This document shows, in pieces, positions 26,290 to 35,477 of a DNA stretch of 64,000 bases. Origin of the DNA: Syntrophales bacterium (GTDB lineage: Bacteria; Desulfobacterota; Syntrophia; Syntrophales; PHBD01); NCBI GenBank assembly GCA_035363115.1, contig DAOSEM010000001.1, positions 496,001 to 560,000 of the forward strand, given 5' to 3'. The translations under genes and the position numbers were made by a program. The notes under the pieces are model-generated. The model ran no database searches. It was given only the letters and a program-made list of their open reading frames with translations, and was not told where the DNA came from. The stretch's first letter is position 1. Each line of letters starts with the position of its first letter.

Positions 26290-27594
26290 ATGCTGAGACT
26301 CTTGGACCGGTTTTTCCACCGTATGAGGCGAAAGTCCTTTTTTGCCCATACGGTGACTATGATGGGAGGGACGGCCGTGGCACAGGGGATCGCCCTTCTC
26401 GGCACCCTGGTGCTCGCCCGGTTTTATCTCCCCTCTCATTTCGGCGTGTTTTCCATGTTTGCCGGCGTGGTTTCCCTGATCGGTATCCTCTCGGCTTTCC
26501 GGTACGAAGTCGCCATACCTCTGCCGGAAGATGAAGAGGACGCAGCGGTACTCGCAAGATTCTCCCTGTTGATTTTAGGGAGTGTCAGCCTGGTGATCCT
26601 GGTGCTTGTGTTTTCCACCTATGTGTGGCTGTCTCCATGGTTCCGCGTCCGCGCCACCGAGCTGCGTCCCTGGCTCCCCCTGCTCCCCCTGTGCATTCTG
26701 CTGGTCGGAGCTTCCAATACGCTTTACAACTGGTGCTTGAGAGGTCGGCGCTTTCGCGGCATCGTTCTATTCCGGGTGGCGAAGTCCGTTGCCACGGTCC
26801 TGGGGCAGTTGATCGCGTATCCGTTTGTCGCATTGCCGGGAGGAGGCCTGATTTTTGGTTATGTAATCGGCCTCGCGGCCGGACTTGTTCCCTTGTTGAG
26901 GAGGACCAGAATCATATTCACGGAAGCCGTCGATCGGTCACGCATGGTCGCCGTCGCTTCCCGGTACGCGGACTTTCCCAAGAAGGCAGGCATTGGTGCC
27001 TTCCTGGATGCAGCAGCCGTGCAGATTCCGCTGATCGCGCTGCCGGTCCTCTTTTCCCCACATATCGGCGGCTCCTTTGCCGTTGCCGACAGGCTTCTCA
27101 GGGGCGCGGTGGACTTTTTCAGCGTGACGCTCGGCCAGGTGTTCTACCAGCGGGTTGCCCGTTTCCGGCGTGATCGGGAAGAGGCGACGTCCCTGCTGAT
27201 CAGGACGTGGAAACTTCTTTTTGTCTGCTCCGTCGGTCCCATCGTGCTCCTGGTCCTCTTCGGCCAGGAGATTTTCACGTTTCTACTCGGGACCAAATGG
27301 GGTGAGGCGGGGGAATACGCTGCAATCCTCGCCGTCGGGTTCCTCTCGCAGCTCGTGGTCTCGCCGACGAGCCTCGGACTCATGGCCTTCGAGAAGCTCA
27401 ACCTCCTGCTCGGCTGGCAGATCCTTTCGTTCCTGGCGATGGCGACCGCTCTGATCCTGGCCTTTCTGTTCTGGAGAAACGACATCAAGTCTTTTCTGTG
27501 GTTCTGGTCCTGCAAGGAGATATTTCTGTATCTGCTGTACGGAGGGATCCTATACCGGATCCACGCGGGCCATGAGAAGTCCCTTTCCGCATAA
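26290..27594 (+). CDS. Polysaccharide flippase, second copy (Wzx-like)
   Basis: This 434-residue multi-pass protein has about 12 hydrophobic spans and the PST exporter start MMGGTAVAQGIALLGTLVLAR, followed by FGVFSMFAGVVSLIG and FRYEVAIPLPEDEEDA. It should flip lipid-linked repeat units. It is unrelated in detail to the flippase at 21148 and has normal, high GC. Having two suggests either two repeat-unit pathways or an older exporter beside an acquired one. Confidence 0.85.
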   Translation: MLRLLDRFFHRMRRKSFFAHTVTMMGGTAVAQGIALLGTLVLARFYLPSHFGVFSMFAGVVSLIGILSAFRYEVAIPLPEDEEDAAVLARFSLLILGSVSLVILVLVFSTYVWLSPWFRVRATELRPWLPLLPLCILLVGASNTLYNWCLRGRRFRGIVLFRVAKSVATVLGQLIAYPFVALPGGGLIFGYVIGLAAGLVPLLRRTRIIFTEAVDRSRMVAVASRYADFPKKAGIGAFLDAAAVQIPLIALPVLFSPHIGGSFAVADRLLRGAVDFFSVTLGQVFYQRVARFRRDREEATSLLIRTWKLLFVCSVGPIVLLVLFGQEIFTFLLGTKWGEAGEYAAILAVGFLSQLVVSPTSLGLMAFEKLNLLLGWQILSFLAMATALILAFLFWRNDIKSFLWFWSCKEIFLYLLYGGILYRIHAGHEKSLSA

Positions 27595-27618
27595 ACAACC
27601 CTCGACAAGGAGCATATC

Positions 27619-28602
27619 ATGATTCAAGTCGCCCAGATCGGCGTGGGATACTGGGGTCCCAACCTGCTTCGCAACCTGGTGGCCAACCGGCGCTGCCGGG
27701 TGAAGGCCGTGGCGGAGCTGTCGGCGGAGCGCCGGAATTACGTCCAGTCCCTGTACCCTTCCGTTGCAGTGACGGACCGGGTGGAGGACGTTTTCAAAGA
27801 CCCGGAGGTGGACGCGGTCATCGTCGCCACCCCCGTGGCGAGCCATCACGATCTCTCCATGACTGCCCTGGGTGCGGGAAAGCACATCCTGGTGGAGAAA
27901 CCCCTGGCCCGGAGCGTGGCGGAGGTGGAGTCCATCGGCCGGCTGGCGGAGGAGCGAAAGAAGGTGGCCATGGTGGGCCACACATTCCTCTACAACGCCG
28001 CGGTCCGCTTCGTGAAAAAGCTGATCGATTCCGGAGAGATCGGCGATATCCGCTACATTTACAGCCAGCGGCTCAACCTGGGGCGCATCCGCTCCGACGT
28101 CGACGCCCTCTGGAACTTCGCTCCCCACGACGTCAGCATCATCCAGTACTGGCTGGGCGACCCCGAGCCGGTGTCGGTGGTGAAGCGGGGAGTGGACTTC
28201 ATCCAGCCGGGGATCGCCGACGTGGTCTTCATGAACATCCAGTACCCCGGGAAGATCATGGCCAACATCCACGTGAGCTGGCTGGACCCCGGCAAGATCC
28301 GCTGCATGACCGTCGTGGGCTCCCGGAAGATGGTCGTCTACGACGACGTGGCGGACAATAAGATCGCCGTCTACGACAAGGGGATCGACCGCAGGGCCGT
28401 CCTGGGGGAGAACATGGACTACGACGGGCCGTCCTATCCGACCTTCAGCCTCCGTTCCGGCGACATACTGATCCCGAAGATCGACTTCCAGGAGCCCCTG
28501 AAGGTGGAGATCGACCACTTCTTCGACTGCATCGAAAAGGGGACACCCTGCCTGACGGGCATCGACCATGCCCGGAAGGTCGTGGAGATCCTGGCCTCGT
28601 GA
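27619..28602 (+). CDS. Gfo/Idh/MocA-family sugar dehydrogenase (WbpB/WlbA-like)
   Basis: This is a 327-residue oxidoreductase. The NAD(P) loop IGVGYWGPNLLRNL is at 7-20, VEKPLARS (EKP at 93-95) is the substrate lysine motif, and VGHTFLYNAAV follows. In O-antigen loci this family oxidises the 3-hydroxyl of UDP-GlcNAc-uronate before transamination (WbpB/WlbA). A DegT aminotransferase and a GNAT acetyltransferase nearby would complete that route. AAGGAG lies before the ATG. Confidence 0.85.
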   Translation: MIQVAQIGVGYWGPNLLRNLVANRRCRVKAVAELSAERRNYVQSLYPSVAVTDRVEDVFKDPEVDAVIVATPVASHHDLSMTALGAGKHILVEKPLARSVAEVESIGRLAEERKKVAMVGHTFLYNAAVRFVKKLIDSGEIGDIRYIYSQRLNLGRIRSDVDALWNFAPHDVSIIQYWLGDPEPVSVVKRGVDFIQPGIADVVFMNIQYPGKIMANIHVSWLDPGKIRCMTVVGSRKMVVYDDVADNKIAVYDKGIDRRAVLGENMDYDGPSYPTFSLRSGDILIPKIDFQEPLKVEIDHFFDCIEKGTPCLTGIDHARKVVEILAS

Positions 28603-28667
28603 ACGCTCCCGGAGCGGGCTCATCCGGATCACCCCGGTTCCGGCCCGGAACGCGGGGACGGTGAATC

Positions 28668-29936
28668 TTGAAGGTCTGGATCGTCTTCATCGGCGAGGAG
28701 CTGCCCATCGACGGGGCCGTCCGCCCCTGGCGTTACGGAATCCTCTCGGACATCCTGGCGGACCGGGGACACGAGGTGATCCGATGGCAGCCCAGCTTCT
28801 ATCTCCACAAGTTTCAGCGCTGCGAGGCCGACACGACGATCCGCTGGCGGGACAACTACACGATCCGCCTGATCCACGTACCGCCGTACCGGCGGCACAT
28901 CGGCTTCCAGCGGATCCGGCACTATGAGATCCTGGCCCGCCGCTTCGCCGCCCTTGCCCGGGAGGAAGAGCCCCCGGACATTCTCCTCTGCGGCATGCCC
29001 TCGCCCAGCATGTGCGCCGCCTCCGCCGACTATGCCGCACAGCGGAGGATTCCCCTGCTCATCGACGTCCGGGACCTCTGGCCGGACATCTTCCTCGACG
29101 TCGTCCCGCCGCTCCTCAGGCCCCTCGGACGCCTTGCCCTGTGGTTCGAGTTCCGGCGGAACCGGCGCGTCTTCCGTCAGGCCACTGGGATTCTCGGGAT
29201 CCGCGACGATTTCGTCCAATGGGGGCGGGATTACGGGAGGCGGGCCCCGGGGGCCTTCGACGGGACCTTTTCCCATGCCTACCGGGAGCGGACGTTGAGC
29301 GCCGGGGAGAGGAGCCGGGAGGAAGAACTCCTCCGCCGGGCGGGCGTCCGCTTCGAGCACCCCCTGGCCTGCTTCTTCGGGTCTTTCGAAGAATCCTACG
29401 ACCTTGAGACGGTCGTGGAAGCGGCCCGGGAACTGGCAGCAGGCCCTCACCGGGACCTCCAGTTCGTTCTCTGCGGCGACGGCAAGAAGCTGCCGGCCCT
29501 GCGTACGCGGGCGGAAGGGCTTCCCAACGTCGTCCTACCGGGACGGGTGAGCCCGGAGGCCATCGCCCGACTCATGGAGTCGGCCGACTTCGGCCTTGCC
29601 AGCTTCATCCGGGGCGCGACGCACACGGTGTCCAACAAGGTGGTGGAATACTTCTGCGGCGGCCTGGCCGTGGTGGCCAGCGAGAGCGAGGGCATCCGGC
29701 GGGTCCTGGAGGCGAACCGCTGCGGCGTGACCTATGATCCCGAAAATGCGGGAGGCCTGGCGGCAGCCCTGGCGGATCTGCTGGAGAATGACGGGAAGCG
29801 GGAGGAAATGAAGCGGAATGCCCGGGCGCTCTATGAGCGCTCCTACACCGCCGGAGCCGTCTACGGCGCCATGGCGGACCACCTGGAGAAGACGGCCCGG
29901 TCCTTCCGGGCCGGCGGGGAAAGGGCGGCTCCGTGA
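28668..29936 (+). CDS. Family 4 glycosyltransferase (WbuB-like)
   Basis: The 422-residue protein appears to start at TTG 28668. LLIDVRDLWPDIFLD and ALWFEFRRNRRVFRQA are typical of the WbuB-like GT4 branch. The donor domain shows LACFFGSFEESYDLE and VVEYFCGGLAVVAS. These enzymes often add the second sugar after the initiating phosphosugar transferase, which lies two genes downstream. The stop overlaps the GTG of the next gene. Confidence 0.85.
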   Translation: MKVWIVFIGEELPIDGAVRPWRYGILSDILADRGHEVIRWQPSFYLHKFQRCEADTTIRWRDNYTIRLIHVPPYRRHIGFQRIRHYEILARRFAALAREEEPPDILLCGMPSPSMCAASADYAAQRRIPLLIDVRDLWPDIFLDVVPPLLRPLGRLALWFEFRRNRRVFRQATGILGIRDDFVQWGRDYGRRAPGAFDGTFSHAYRERTLSAGERSREEELLRRAGVRFEHPLACFFGSFEESYDLETVVEAARELAAGPHRDLQFVLCGDGKKLPALRTRAEGLPNVVLPGRVSPEAIARLMESADFGLASFIRGATHTVSNKVVEYFCGGLAVVASESEGIRRVLEANRCGVTYDPENAGGLAAALADLLENDGKREEMKRNARALYERSYTAGAVYGAMADHLEKTARSFRAGGERAAP

Positions 29937-30472
29937 CATTTCAGGTCTACCGTTTTCTCTGTGGCCGGAACGCGGCACCGGAACGCAGTGCGGCCGGCGG
30001 CCGGGACTGGATGCTCTGGCGGCCGTCCATCCTGCGGCCGGTTCCGCCGGGCCTGCCGCTCCTGCCGTATGCCGTCTGGTGGCTCTTTCGCTATGCCCGG
30101 ATCTTCGAAAATCCCGATTACCGGATCCTGCTGCTTTATGATAAAGGGGTTCCCCTGCACCGTTCCGTGGTGACCCCGCCGTTCTTCCGGTTTCCCTTCC
30201 TGGGTCGGGGGGACCTCCAGGTCGGCGACACGTGGACGGCGCCGGAGCTCCGGGGCCGCGGCATCGCCTCGGAGGCTCTGGTTCGGATTACGGAGCGCCT
30301 GGGGGAGCCGGGGCGGAGTTTCTGGTATGTGGTTGAGGAGGGCAACGAACCCTCGATCTCCGCTGTTCGGAAGGCGGGATTCGAACGACACGGAACGGCG
30401 GTCCGGACGAGTCGTTTCGGCCTGCGGCTCCTGGGGGCCTATGAACTGATGAAGGACGCGGCGAAGCAATGA
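29933..30472 (+). CDS. GNAT-family N-acetyltransferase
   Basis: This 179-residue protein starts at GTG 29933, overlapping the preceding stop. The acetyl-CoA loop reads ELRGRGIASEAL and is followed by NEPSISAVRKAGFE, which together define the GNAT fold. The N-terminal 60 residues are less conserved and include a short hydrophobic stretch. Given the WbpB-like dehydrogenase and the DegT aminotransferase nearby, it may acetylate an amino sugar (WbpD-like in role, though WbpD itself is not a GNAT). This role is inferred. Confidence 0.75.
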   Translation: MTFQVYRFLCGRNAAPERSAAGGRDWMLWRPSILRPVPPGLPLLPYAVWWLFRYARIFENPDYRILLLYDKGVPLHRSVVTPPFFRFPFLGRGDLQVGDTWTAPELRGRGIASEALVRITERLGEPGRSFWYVVEEGNEPSISAVRKAGFERHGTAVRTSRFGLRLLGAYELMKDAAKQ

Positions 30473-31059
30473 AGCGCCTCTTCGATTTCCTGGTGTCGTT
30501 TTGCGGCCTGGTCCTCCTGAGCCCCGTTCTGGCCGGGGTCGCCCTGGCGATCCGGCGGGAGGACGGAGGACCCGTCTTCTACCGGGGCGAGCGGACAGGG
30601 AGGAACGGACGTCCCTTCCGCATTTTCAAGTTCCGGACCATGGTCGTCGACGCCGAGAAGATGGGCGCCTCCTCCACCGCCGACGACGATCCCCGGATCA
30701 CGAGGGTGGGGCGCCGTTTGCGCAAGTTCAAACTGGACGAGCTTCCCCAGTTGATCAATGTCCTGACCGGTGATATGAGCCTGGTGGGTCCCCGGCCGGA
30801 AGTCAAGCGCTATACCGACCTGTACACGGAGGAGGAGAAGGCGGTCCTGACCGTCCGTCCCGGCATCACCGACTGGGCGTCCATCTGGAACTCCGACGAG
30901 GGGGCTCTCCTGGCCGGGCAGGCGGACCCGGACCGGTACTACGAGGAGCACATCCGCCCGGAGAAGATCCGGCTGCAGTTGAAGTACGTCCGGGAGCGGT
31001 CATTCCGGACGGATCTCGCGATCATCCTGGAGACGCTGCGCGTCATCCTGGGCCGGTGA
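30469..31059 (+). CDS. Initiating sugar transferase (polyprenyl-phosphate glycosyl-1-phosphate transferase)
   Basis: This 196-residue protein of the small PglC-like class has one N-terminal hydrophobic segment (FLVSFCGLVLLSPVLAGVA). It carries the signature blocks FRIFKFRTM, KLDELPQLINVL and MSLVGPRPE. It moves a sugar-1-phosphate from a nucleotide sugar onto undecaprenyl phosphate, beginning the repeat unit. The ATG overlaps the previous stop. It lacks the long N-terminal membrane domain of WbaP/WcaJ. Confidence 0.92.
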   Translation: MKRLFDFLVSFCGLVLLSPVLAGVALAIRREDGGPVFYRGERTGRNGRPFRIFKFRTMVVDAEKMGASSTADDDPRITRVGRRLRKFKLDELPQLINVLTGDMSLVGPRPEVKRYTDLYTEEEKAVLTVRPGITDWASIWNSDEGALLAGQADPDRYYEEHIRPEKIRLQLKYVRERSFRTDLAIILETLRVILGR

Positions 31060-31083
31060 GGCCGGCGGCGGAGAGAGGTGTCC

Positions 31084-32067
31084 ATGACGGAATATCCGAA
31101 GGAAGAACTGCTGTCCCTGTATCGGATGATGCTGAGGATCCGCCTCTGCGAGGAGAGCCTCGTCGAGCCGATCCTGAGCGGGGAAGTCCGGTGCCCCTGC
31201 CATCTCTATCCGGGGCAGGAGGCCGTCGCGGCCGGCCTCTGCTCGTGTCTGGAGACAGAGGATGCCGTCTTCGGCAACCACCGCTCCCACGGCCATTACC
31301 TCGCCAAGGGCGGGTCGATGGACGCCATGGTGGCGGAGATCTACGGCTGTGAAACGGGATGCTGCCGCGGCCGCGGCGGGTCCATGCACCTCATCGACCC
31401 GGAGAACGGAGTCCTGGGCGTAGTCCCCGTCGTGGCGGGAACGATGTCGCTGGCCCTGGGGGCGTCCCTGGCCTCGGCGATCCGGGGCGACGGCCGGGTG
31501 GTGGTCTCCTTCTTCGGCGACGGCGCCACCGGTGAAGGCGTGCTCTACGAATGCATGAACTTTGCCGCCCTGAAAAAACTTCCCCTGATCTTTGCCTGCG
31601 AGAACAACTTCTATGCCACCCACATGCCCGTCCGGGACTGCCGGGCCGACCGCCCCATCTTCCACATCGCCCGGCCCTTCGGAATCGATGCACGGCAGGT
31701 GGACGGAAACGACGTTCTGGCGGTCCGCGAGGCGGGCCGGGAGGCCGTGGCGGCCTGCCGGCGCGGGGACGGACCCGTGTTCCTCGAGTTTTTGACCTAC
31801 CGGTTCCGCGGGCACGTGGGTCCTGACGACAACATCCAGGGAGACCACACGGACATTCGTCCTCCGGAGGAAGTGAAAGCCTGGCTGGAGAAGGATCCCA
31901 TCGGGCGATTCGAGGCCGTCCTCATGGAACGGTTCGCCGTCGAGAAGGAATCCCTGGAAGAGATCCACCGGAACGCCCTGGACGAGGTCCAACGCGCCCA
32001 CGAATTCGCCCGGAGGAGCCCCATGCCGGCGGGAAAGGACCTGCAGAAGTATGTCTTCGCCTCGTAG
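31084..32067 (+). CDS. Thiamine-diphosphate-dependent E1 alpha subunit homologue
   Basis: This 327-residue protein has the thiamine-diphosphate motif FFGDGATGEG (GDG at 145-147) ending at ENNFYATH (Asn174-175). GNHRSHGHYLAKGG is typical of pyruvate/acetoin dehydrogenase E1 alpha. I chose ATG 31084 over GTG 31078 because GAGAGAGG is well spaced from it. The beta subunit overlaps the 3' end. No E2, E3 or lipoyl domain is nearby, so it probably works as a carboligase within the polysaccharide pathway. Acyl donor and acceptor unknown. Confidence 0.85.
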   Translation: MTEYPKEELLSLYRMMLRIRLCEESLVEPILSGEVRCPCHLYPGQEAVAAGLCSCLETEDAVFGNHRSHGHYLAKGGSMDAMVAEIYGCETGCCRGRGGSMHLIDPENGVLGVVPVVAGTMSLALGASLASAIRGDGRVVVSFFGDGATGEGVLYECMNFAALKKLPLIFACENNFYATHMPVRDCRADRPIFHIARPFGIDARQVDGNDVLAVREAGREAVAACRRGDGPVFLEFLTYRFRGHVGPDDNIQGDHTDIRPPEEVKAWLEKDPIGRFEAVLMERFAVEKESLEEIHRNALDEVQRAHEFARRSPMPAGKDLQKYVFAS

Positions 32068-33034
32068 CCTGTCCTACAGCCTGGCCATCAACGAAGCCCT
32101 GCACCAGGCGATGGCCGCCGATCCCTCGGTGTTCCTGATCGGGCAGGGAGTGAAGAGTCCCTGGTACGTCGGCAACACCGCCCAGGGTCTTCTCGACCGC
32201 TTCGGCCCGTCCCGTGTGATCGACACGCCCGTTTCGGAGAACGCCATGACCGGCGCGGCGGTGGGGGCGGCCCTGGCGGGAATGCGGCCCGTGGTGGTCC
32301 ATCCGCGGATGGATTTCATGTTCTACGCCTTCGACCCCATCATCAACGAGGCGGCCAACTGGTCGTACATGAACGGCGGGCGAGCCTCCGTCCCGGTCGT
32401 CTTCTGGGGGATCATCAACCGGGGAGGGGAGCAGGCGGCCCAGCATTCCCAGGCCCTGCACGCCCTGTTTGCCCATGCGCCGGGGCTGAAGGTCGTCATG
32501 CCCGCCTCGCCCACCGACGCCAAGGGGTTGATGATGGCGGCCATCCGGGACCCGAACCCGGTGGTGTTCATTGACGACCGCTGGCTTTATGGACTGGAGG
32601 AAGCGGTCCCGGAGGAGCCTTACGAGACTCCCATCGGGAAAGCGGTCCGGCGCCGGGAGGGATCCGACGCCACCGTCGTCGCCCTGTCCTACCTGGTCCC
32701 GGAGGCGGAGAAGGCAGCGGACGAGCTTGCCCGCGAGGGGATCCGGGTGGAGATGCTCGACCTGCGGACAGCCAAGCCGCTGGACCGGGAAGCGATCCTG
32801 GCCTCCGTCCGGAAGACGGGCCGCCTCGTCGTGGCCGATCCCGGGTGGCTGACCGGAGGCATTTCGTCCGAAGTCGCGGCCATGGCGGCGGGAGAAGGAT
32901 TCTCTTATCTTAAGGCGCCGGTCCGGCGCGTGGCGCTTCCCGACTGCCCCGCCCCGGCCAGCAGGGACCTGGAGGCTGCCTATTACCCGCGATGGGACAG
33001 GATCGCTGCGGCGGTCCGGGAAGTGATTGCATGA
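32051..33034 (+). CDS. Thiamine-diphosphate-dependent E1 beta subunit homologue
   Basis: This 327-residue protein has a Pyr-domain N-terminus (SLSYSLAINEALHQAM), FMFYAFDPIINEAANW in place of the usual E1 beta block, and the transketolase C domain ending LKAPVRRVALPDCPAPA. It overlaps the alpha subunit by 17 bases, so the two are made together as an alpha2beta2 enzyme. The C-terminus resembles the truncated gene at bases 2-190. A DegT aminotransferase follows by 36 bases. A two-carbon ligation onto a keto sugar is a plausible reaction, by analogy only. Confidence 0.85.
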   Translation: MSSPRSLSYSLAINEALHQAMAADPSVFLIGQGVKSPWYVGNTAQGLLDRFGPSRVIDTPVSENAMTGAAVGAALAGMRPVVVHPRMDFMFYAFDPIINEAANWSYMNGGRASVPVVFWGIINRGGEQAAQHSQALHALFAHAPGLKVVMPASPTDAKGLMMAAIRDPNPVVFIDDRWLYGLEEAVPEEPYETPIGKAVRRREGSDATVVALSYLVPEAEKAADELAREGIRVEMLDLRTAKPLDREAILASVRKTGRLVVADPGWLTGGISSEVAAMAAGEGFSYLKAPVRRVALPDCPAPASRDLEAAYYPRWDRIAAAVREVIA

Positions 33035-33070
33035 TGCAGGCGACTTCGAGCGGGAAGGAGCGCGAGTGAC

Positions 33071-34177
33071 ATGACGAGGAAGGTACGATTCGTCGAGCCG
33101 GCAAAGGTGTACCGGATGATCCGGGACGAGCTCGATGCCGCCTATTTCGAGGTGATGAGCAAGGGAGACCTGATCGACCGGGGCCAGCTCAGGAGCTTCG
33201 AGGACAACCTGGCGGCCTTCGTGGGGACGAAGTACGCCGTGGGCCTCAACAGCGGCTACGACGCCCTCCACATGTCGCTGAGAGCCGCGGGAATCGGTCC
33301 CGGCGACGAGGTGATCGTCCCGGCTCACACCTTTGTGGCGACCGCGTCCGCCGTGGTGAACGTGGGGGCCCGCCCGGTCCTGGTGGACGTGGGGAAGGAC
33401 TTCAACATCGACTGCGACCGGATCGAGGAGGCCGTAACGGAGCGGACCCGGGGCATCATCCCGGTCCACCTGAGCGGCTGGATGGCGGACATGCCCCGGG
33501 TCATGGAGATCGCGGAGCGCCACCGCCTGGCCGTCGTGGAGGACGCCTGCCAGAGCCTGGGATCGAGCATGCTCGGGAAGCGGGCGGGATCCTGGGGGCT
33601 CACGGGCTGCTGGAGCTTCTATCCCTTCAAGATCCTTGGCGGTTACGGAGACGGAGGCGCCATCACCACCGACGATCCCGACATCGCCCTGTTTGCGCGC
33701 CGGATGCGCTACAACGGGGAGGACCGGGAAACCGGGGAGTACCACGGCCACGGGTTCACGTGCCTGCTGGACAACCTCCAGGCAGCCTTTCTCGACGTCA
33801 AGCTGCGCCACCTGCCGGCATGGATCGTCCGCCGGAAGGAGATCGCCGCCCGATACCGGGAGGCCCTCTCGGACCTGCCGGACCTCCTGCTTCCCCACTA
33901 TGACGATCCCCGGCGGGACCACGTGTACCAGAACTACACGGTGCGTTCGAAGCAGGGGAACGGGTTTTCCGAGTTTCTCAGGGCCAACGGCATCGAGGTG
34001 TTGACCCAGTTCCGCAAGCCCTATTACCGGCACGAGGCGCTGAAGCTGGAGGACCGGGGCTTCCCGGAGACGGAGGCCCTGAGCCGGGAGGTCTGCTCCC
34101 TGCCCATGAACGTGGAAATCGAAGACGACGAGATCGCCTGCGTGATCTCCGTGGTCCGGCGATTCTATGGAAAGTAG
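33071..34177 (+). CDS. DegT/DnrJ/EryC1-family sugar aminotransferase
   Basis: This 368-residue PLP enzyme keeps the Schiff-base lysine: WSFYPFKILGGYGDGGA with Lys187, unlike the His-type relative at 1138-2397. VGLNSGYDALHMSL, PAHTFVATASAV and VVEDACQSLGS are standard family blocks. It aminates a keto sugar nucleotide using glutamate. Candidates are the product of the WbpB-like dehydrogenase (27619) or of the WbpM-like dehydratase (36652). AAGGAG lies upstream. The position right after the E1 pair is notable. Confidence 0.9.
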   Translation: MTRKVRFVEPAKVYRMIRDELDAAYFEVMSKGDLIDRGQLRSFEDNLAAFVGTKYAVGLNSGYDALHMSLRAAGIGPGDEVIVPAHTFVATASAVVNVGARPVLVDVGKDFNIDCDRIEEAVTERTRGIIPVHLSGWMADMPRVMEIAERHRLAVVEDACQSLGSSMLGKRAGSWGLTGCWSFYPFKILGGYGDGGAITTDDPDIALFARRMRYNGEDRETGEYHGHGFTCLLDNLQAAFLDVKLRHLPAWIVRRKEIAARYREALSDLPDLLLPHYDDPRRDHVYQNYTVRSKQGNGFSEFLRANGIEVLTQFRKPYYRHEALKLEDRGFPETEALSREVCSLPMNVEIEDDEIACVISVVRRFYGK

Positions 34178-35477
34178 GAACCTGGCCCCGGAGAGCCGGA
34201 TCGGCCGTCCGCCGGACGGGAAGGTCTGGATCGTGCTGTACTGGACCGTTCCGGTCCTCCTGGGGATCTACGTTTTTCTGAATCCCTTTCCCCGGAAGAC
34301 GGCCGTCGAGCTGATCTGCTTCTACGGGGCCACGATCCTTGCCCTGGCTCTGGCCGTGACCCGCCGCGTCCGCTTCTCCTTTCGGACGCCGCTGGCGGTT
34401 CCCTTCCTGCTCTTCCTGGCCTGGAGCGTCCTCGGCCTCTTCACGGCGCTGAAGCCGGACAACAGCATTCACGACGTGTACGCCCATCTGGTCCAGTACC
34501 TCGTCCTGTTCTATCTCCTCATCCATTTTTTCCGAACGCCCCGCCGGTTCATGATCCTGTGCTGGATCCTCGCCCTGTCCGGTTTTCTGCTGGCCTTCGG
34601 AGTCATGAGCTATTTCTACCTGTTCGCAGGGAATCCCGTCAGCGAGCGGATGGGGATCATGCTCCCCTTCATGGAATTCATTCCGGGATACCTGAGCTAT
34701 ACCTCGCTGCTGGCGGTCTTCGTGATGCTCCACCTGATCGGAACGGTCCGGGAAAGGGGATTCCGGATCCTGCTCGGCTTCTGCATCGTCGGGACGGCTC
34801 TGGCGACCGCCCTGACCCAGTCCCGGGCCACCTTCCTGGCCGTCCTCGCGTCCGTCTTCGTTTTTACCCTGAAGAGCAGGAGGAACTGGCTCCTCTGGGG
34901 GATCATCGCCCTCGTCATTGCCGCCATGATCCCCAGCATGAAAGAGCGCATGAGCGGCTCCGAGCTTCTGAGGGACGGGCGGATCAAGATCGCCATGATC
35001 ACCCTGGAGGTGATCAAGGATTATCCCCTCCTGGGGATCGGCTACGGCATGCTCACGTATGGCGACCCGGCCTCCCTGGACCTGGCGAAATACAACATCC
35101 GGCTCCCGGAGGAGTACCGGCAGCACCATCCAGGAGGCGTGTTCTGGGGATCCCCCCACAATACGTACCTCGATATCGCCGTCCGGACCGGGATCCCGGG
35201 CCTTGTCCTGTGGCTTTTGATCCTCTTCACGGCGGGCCGCCTGGCCTGGCAGACCATGAAGAAGGACCCCGGGGGCGGGATTACCGGCGCCGGCACGTGC
35301 CTCCTGGCCGCCCTCGTCGGAATCGCCGTTCAGGACGTTTTCATGGACGGCATGCTGGGGCCACAGATTGTATTGCACTACATCCTGTTTGCCCTGATCA
35401 CCATCCTGTGGCAGATCCGGTTCCGGGGATCAGAGAACGGATCGCCGGCTGCAGGCCGAGGCGGAACAACGGTATGA
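34167..35477 (+). CDS. O-antigen ligase/polymerase family protein (Wzy_C)
   Basis: This 436-residue protein has about 10-12 membrane spans and the Wzy_C block TQSRATFLAVLAS, then a periplasmic segment YPLLGIGYGML and PHNTYLDIAVRTGIPG. Those Arg and His residues are typical of WaaL-type ligases and Wzy polymerases. It overlaps the DegT gene by 11 bases and the next aminotransferase by 4. Compared with the low-GC protein at 19836, this one fits its surroundings in composition and may be the resident polymerase or the ligase. Confidence 0.85.
   Translation: MESRNLAPESRIGRPPDGKVWIVLYWTVPVLLGIYVFLNPFPRKTAVELICFYGATILALALAVTRRVRFSFRTPLAVPFLLFLAWSVLGLFTALKPDNSIHDVYAHLVQYLVLFYLLIHFFRTPRRFMILCWILALSGFLLAFGVMSYFYLFAGNPVSERMGIMLPFMEFIPGYLSYTSLLAVFVMLHLIGTVRERGFRILLGFCIVGTALATALTQSRATFLAVLASVFVFTLKSRRNWLLWGIIALVIAAMIPSMKERMSGSELLRDGRIKIAMITLEVIKDYPLLGIGYGMLTYGDPASLDLAKYNIRLPEEYRQHHPGGVFWGSPHNTYLDIAVRTGIPGLVLWLLILFTAGRLAWQTMKKDPGGGITGAGTCLLAALVGIAVQDVFMDGMLGPQIVLHYILFALITILWQIRFRGSENGSPAAGRGGTTV

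Noticed and set aside
31922..34033. A 703-residue open frame on the minus strand
   Set aside because: It is antisense to the E1 beta and DegT genes and is explained by high third-position GC.
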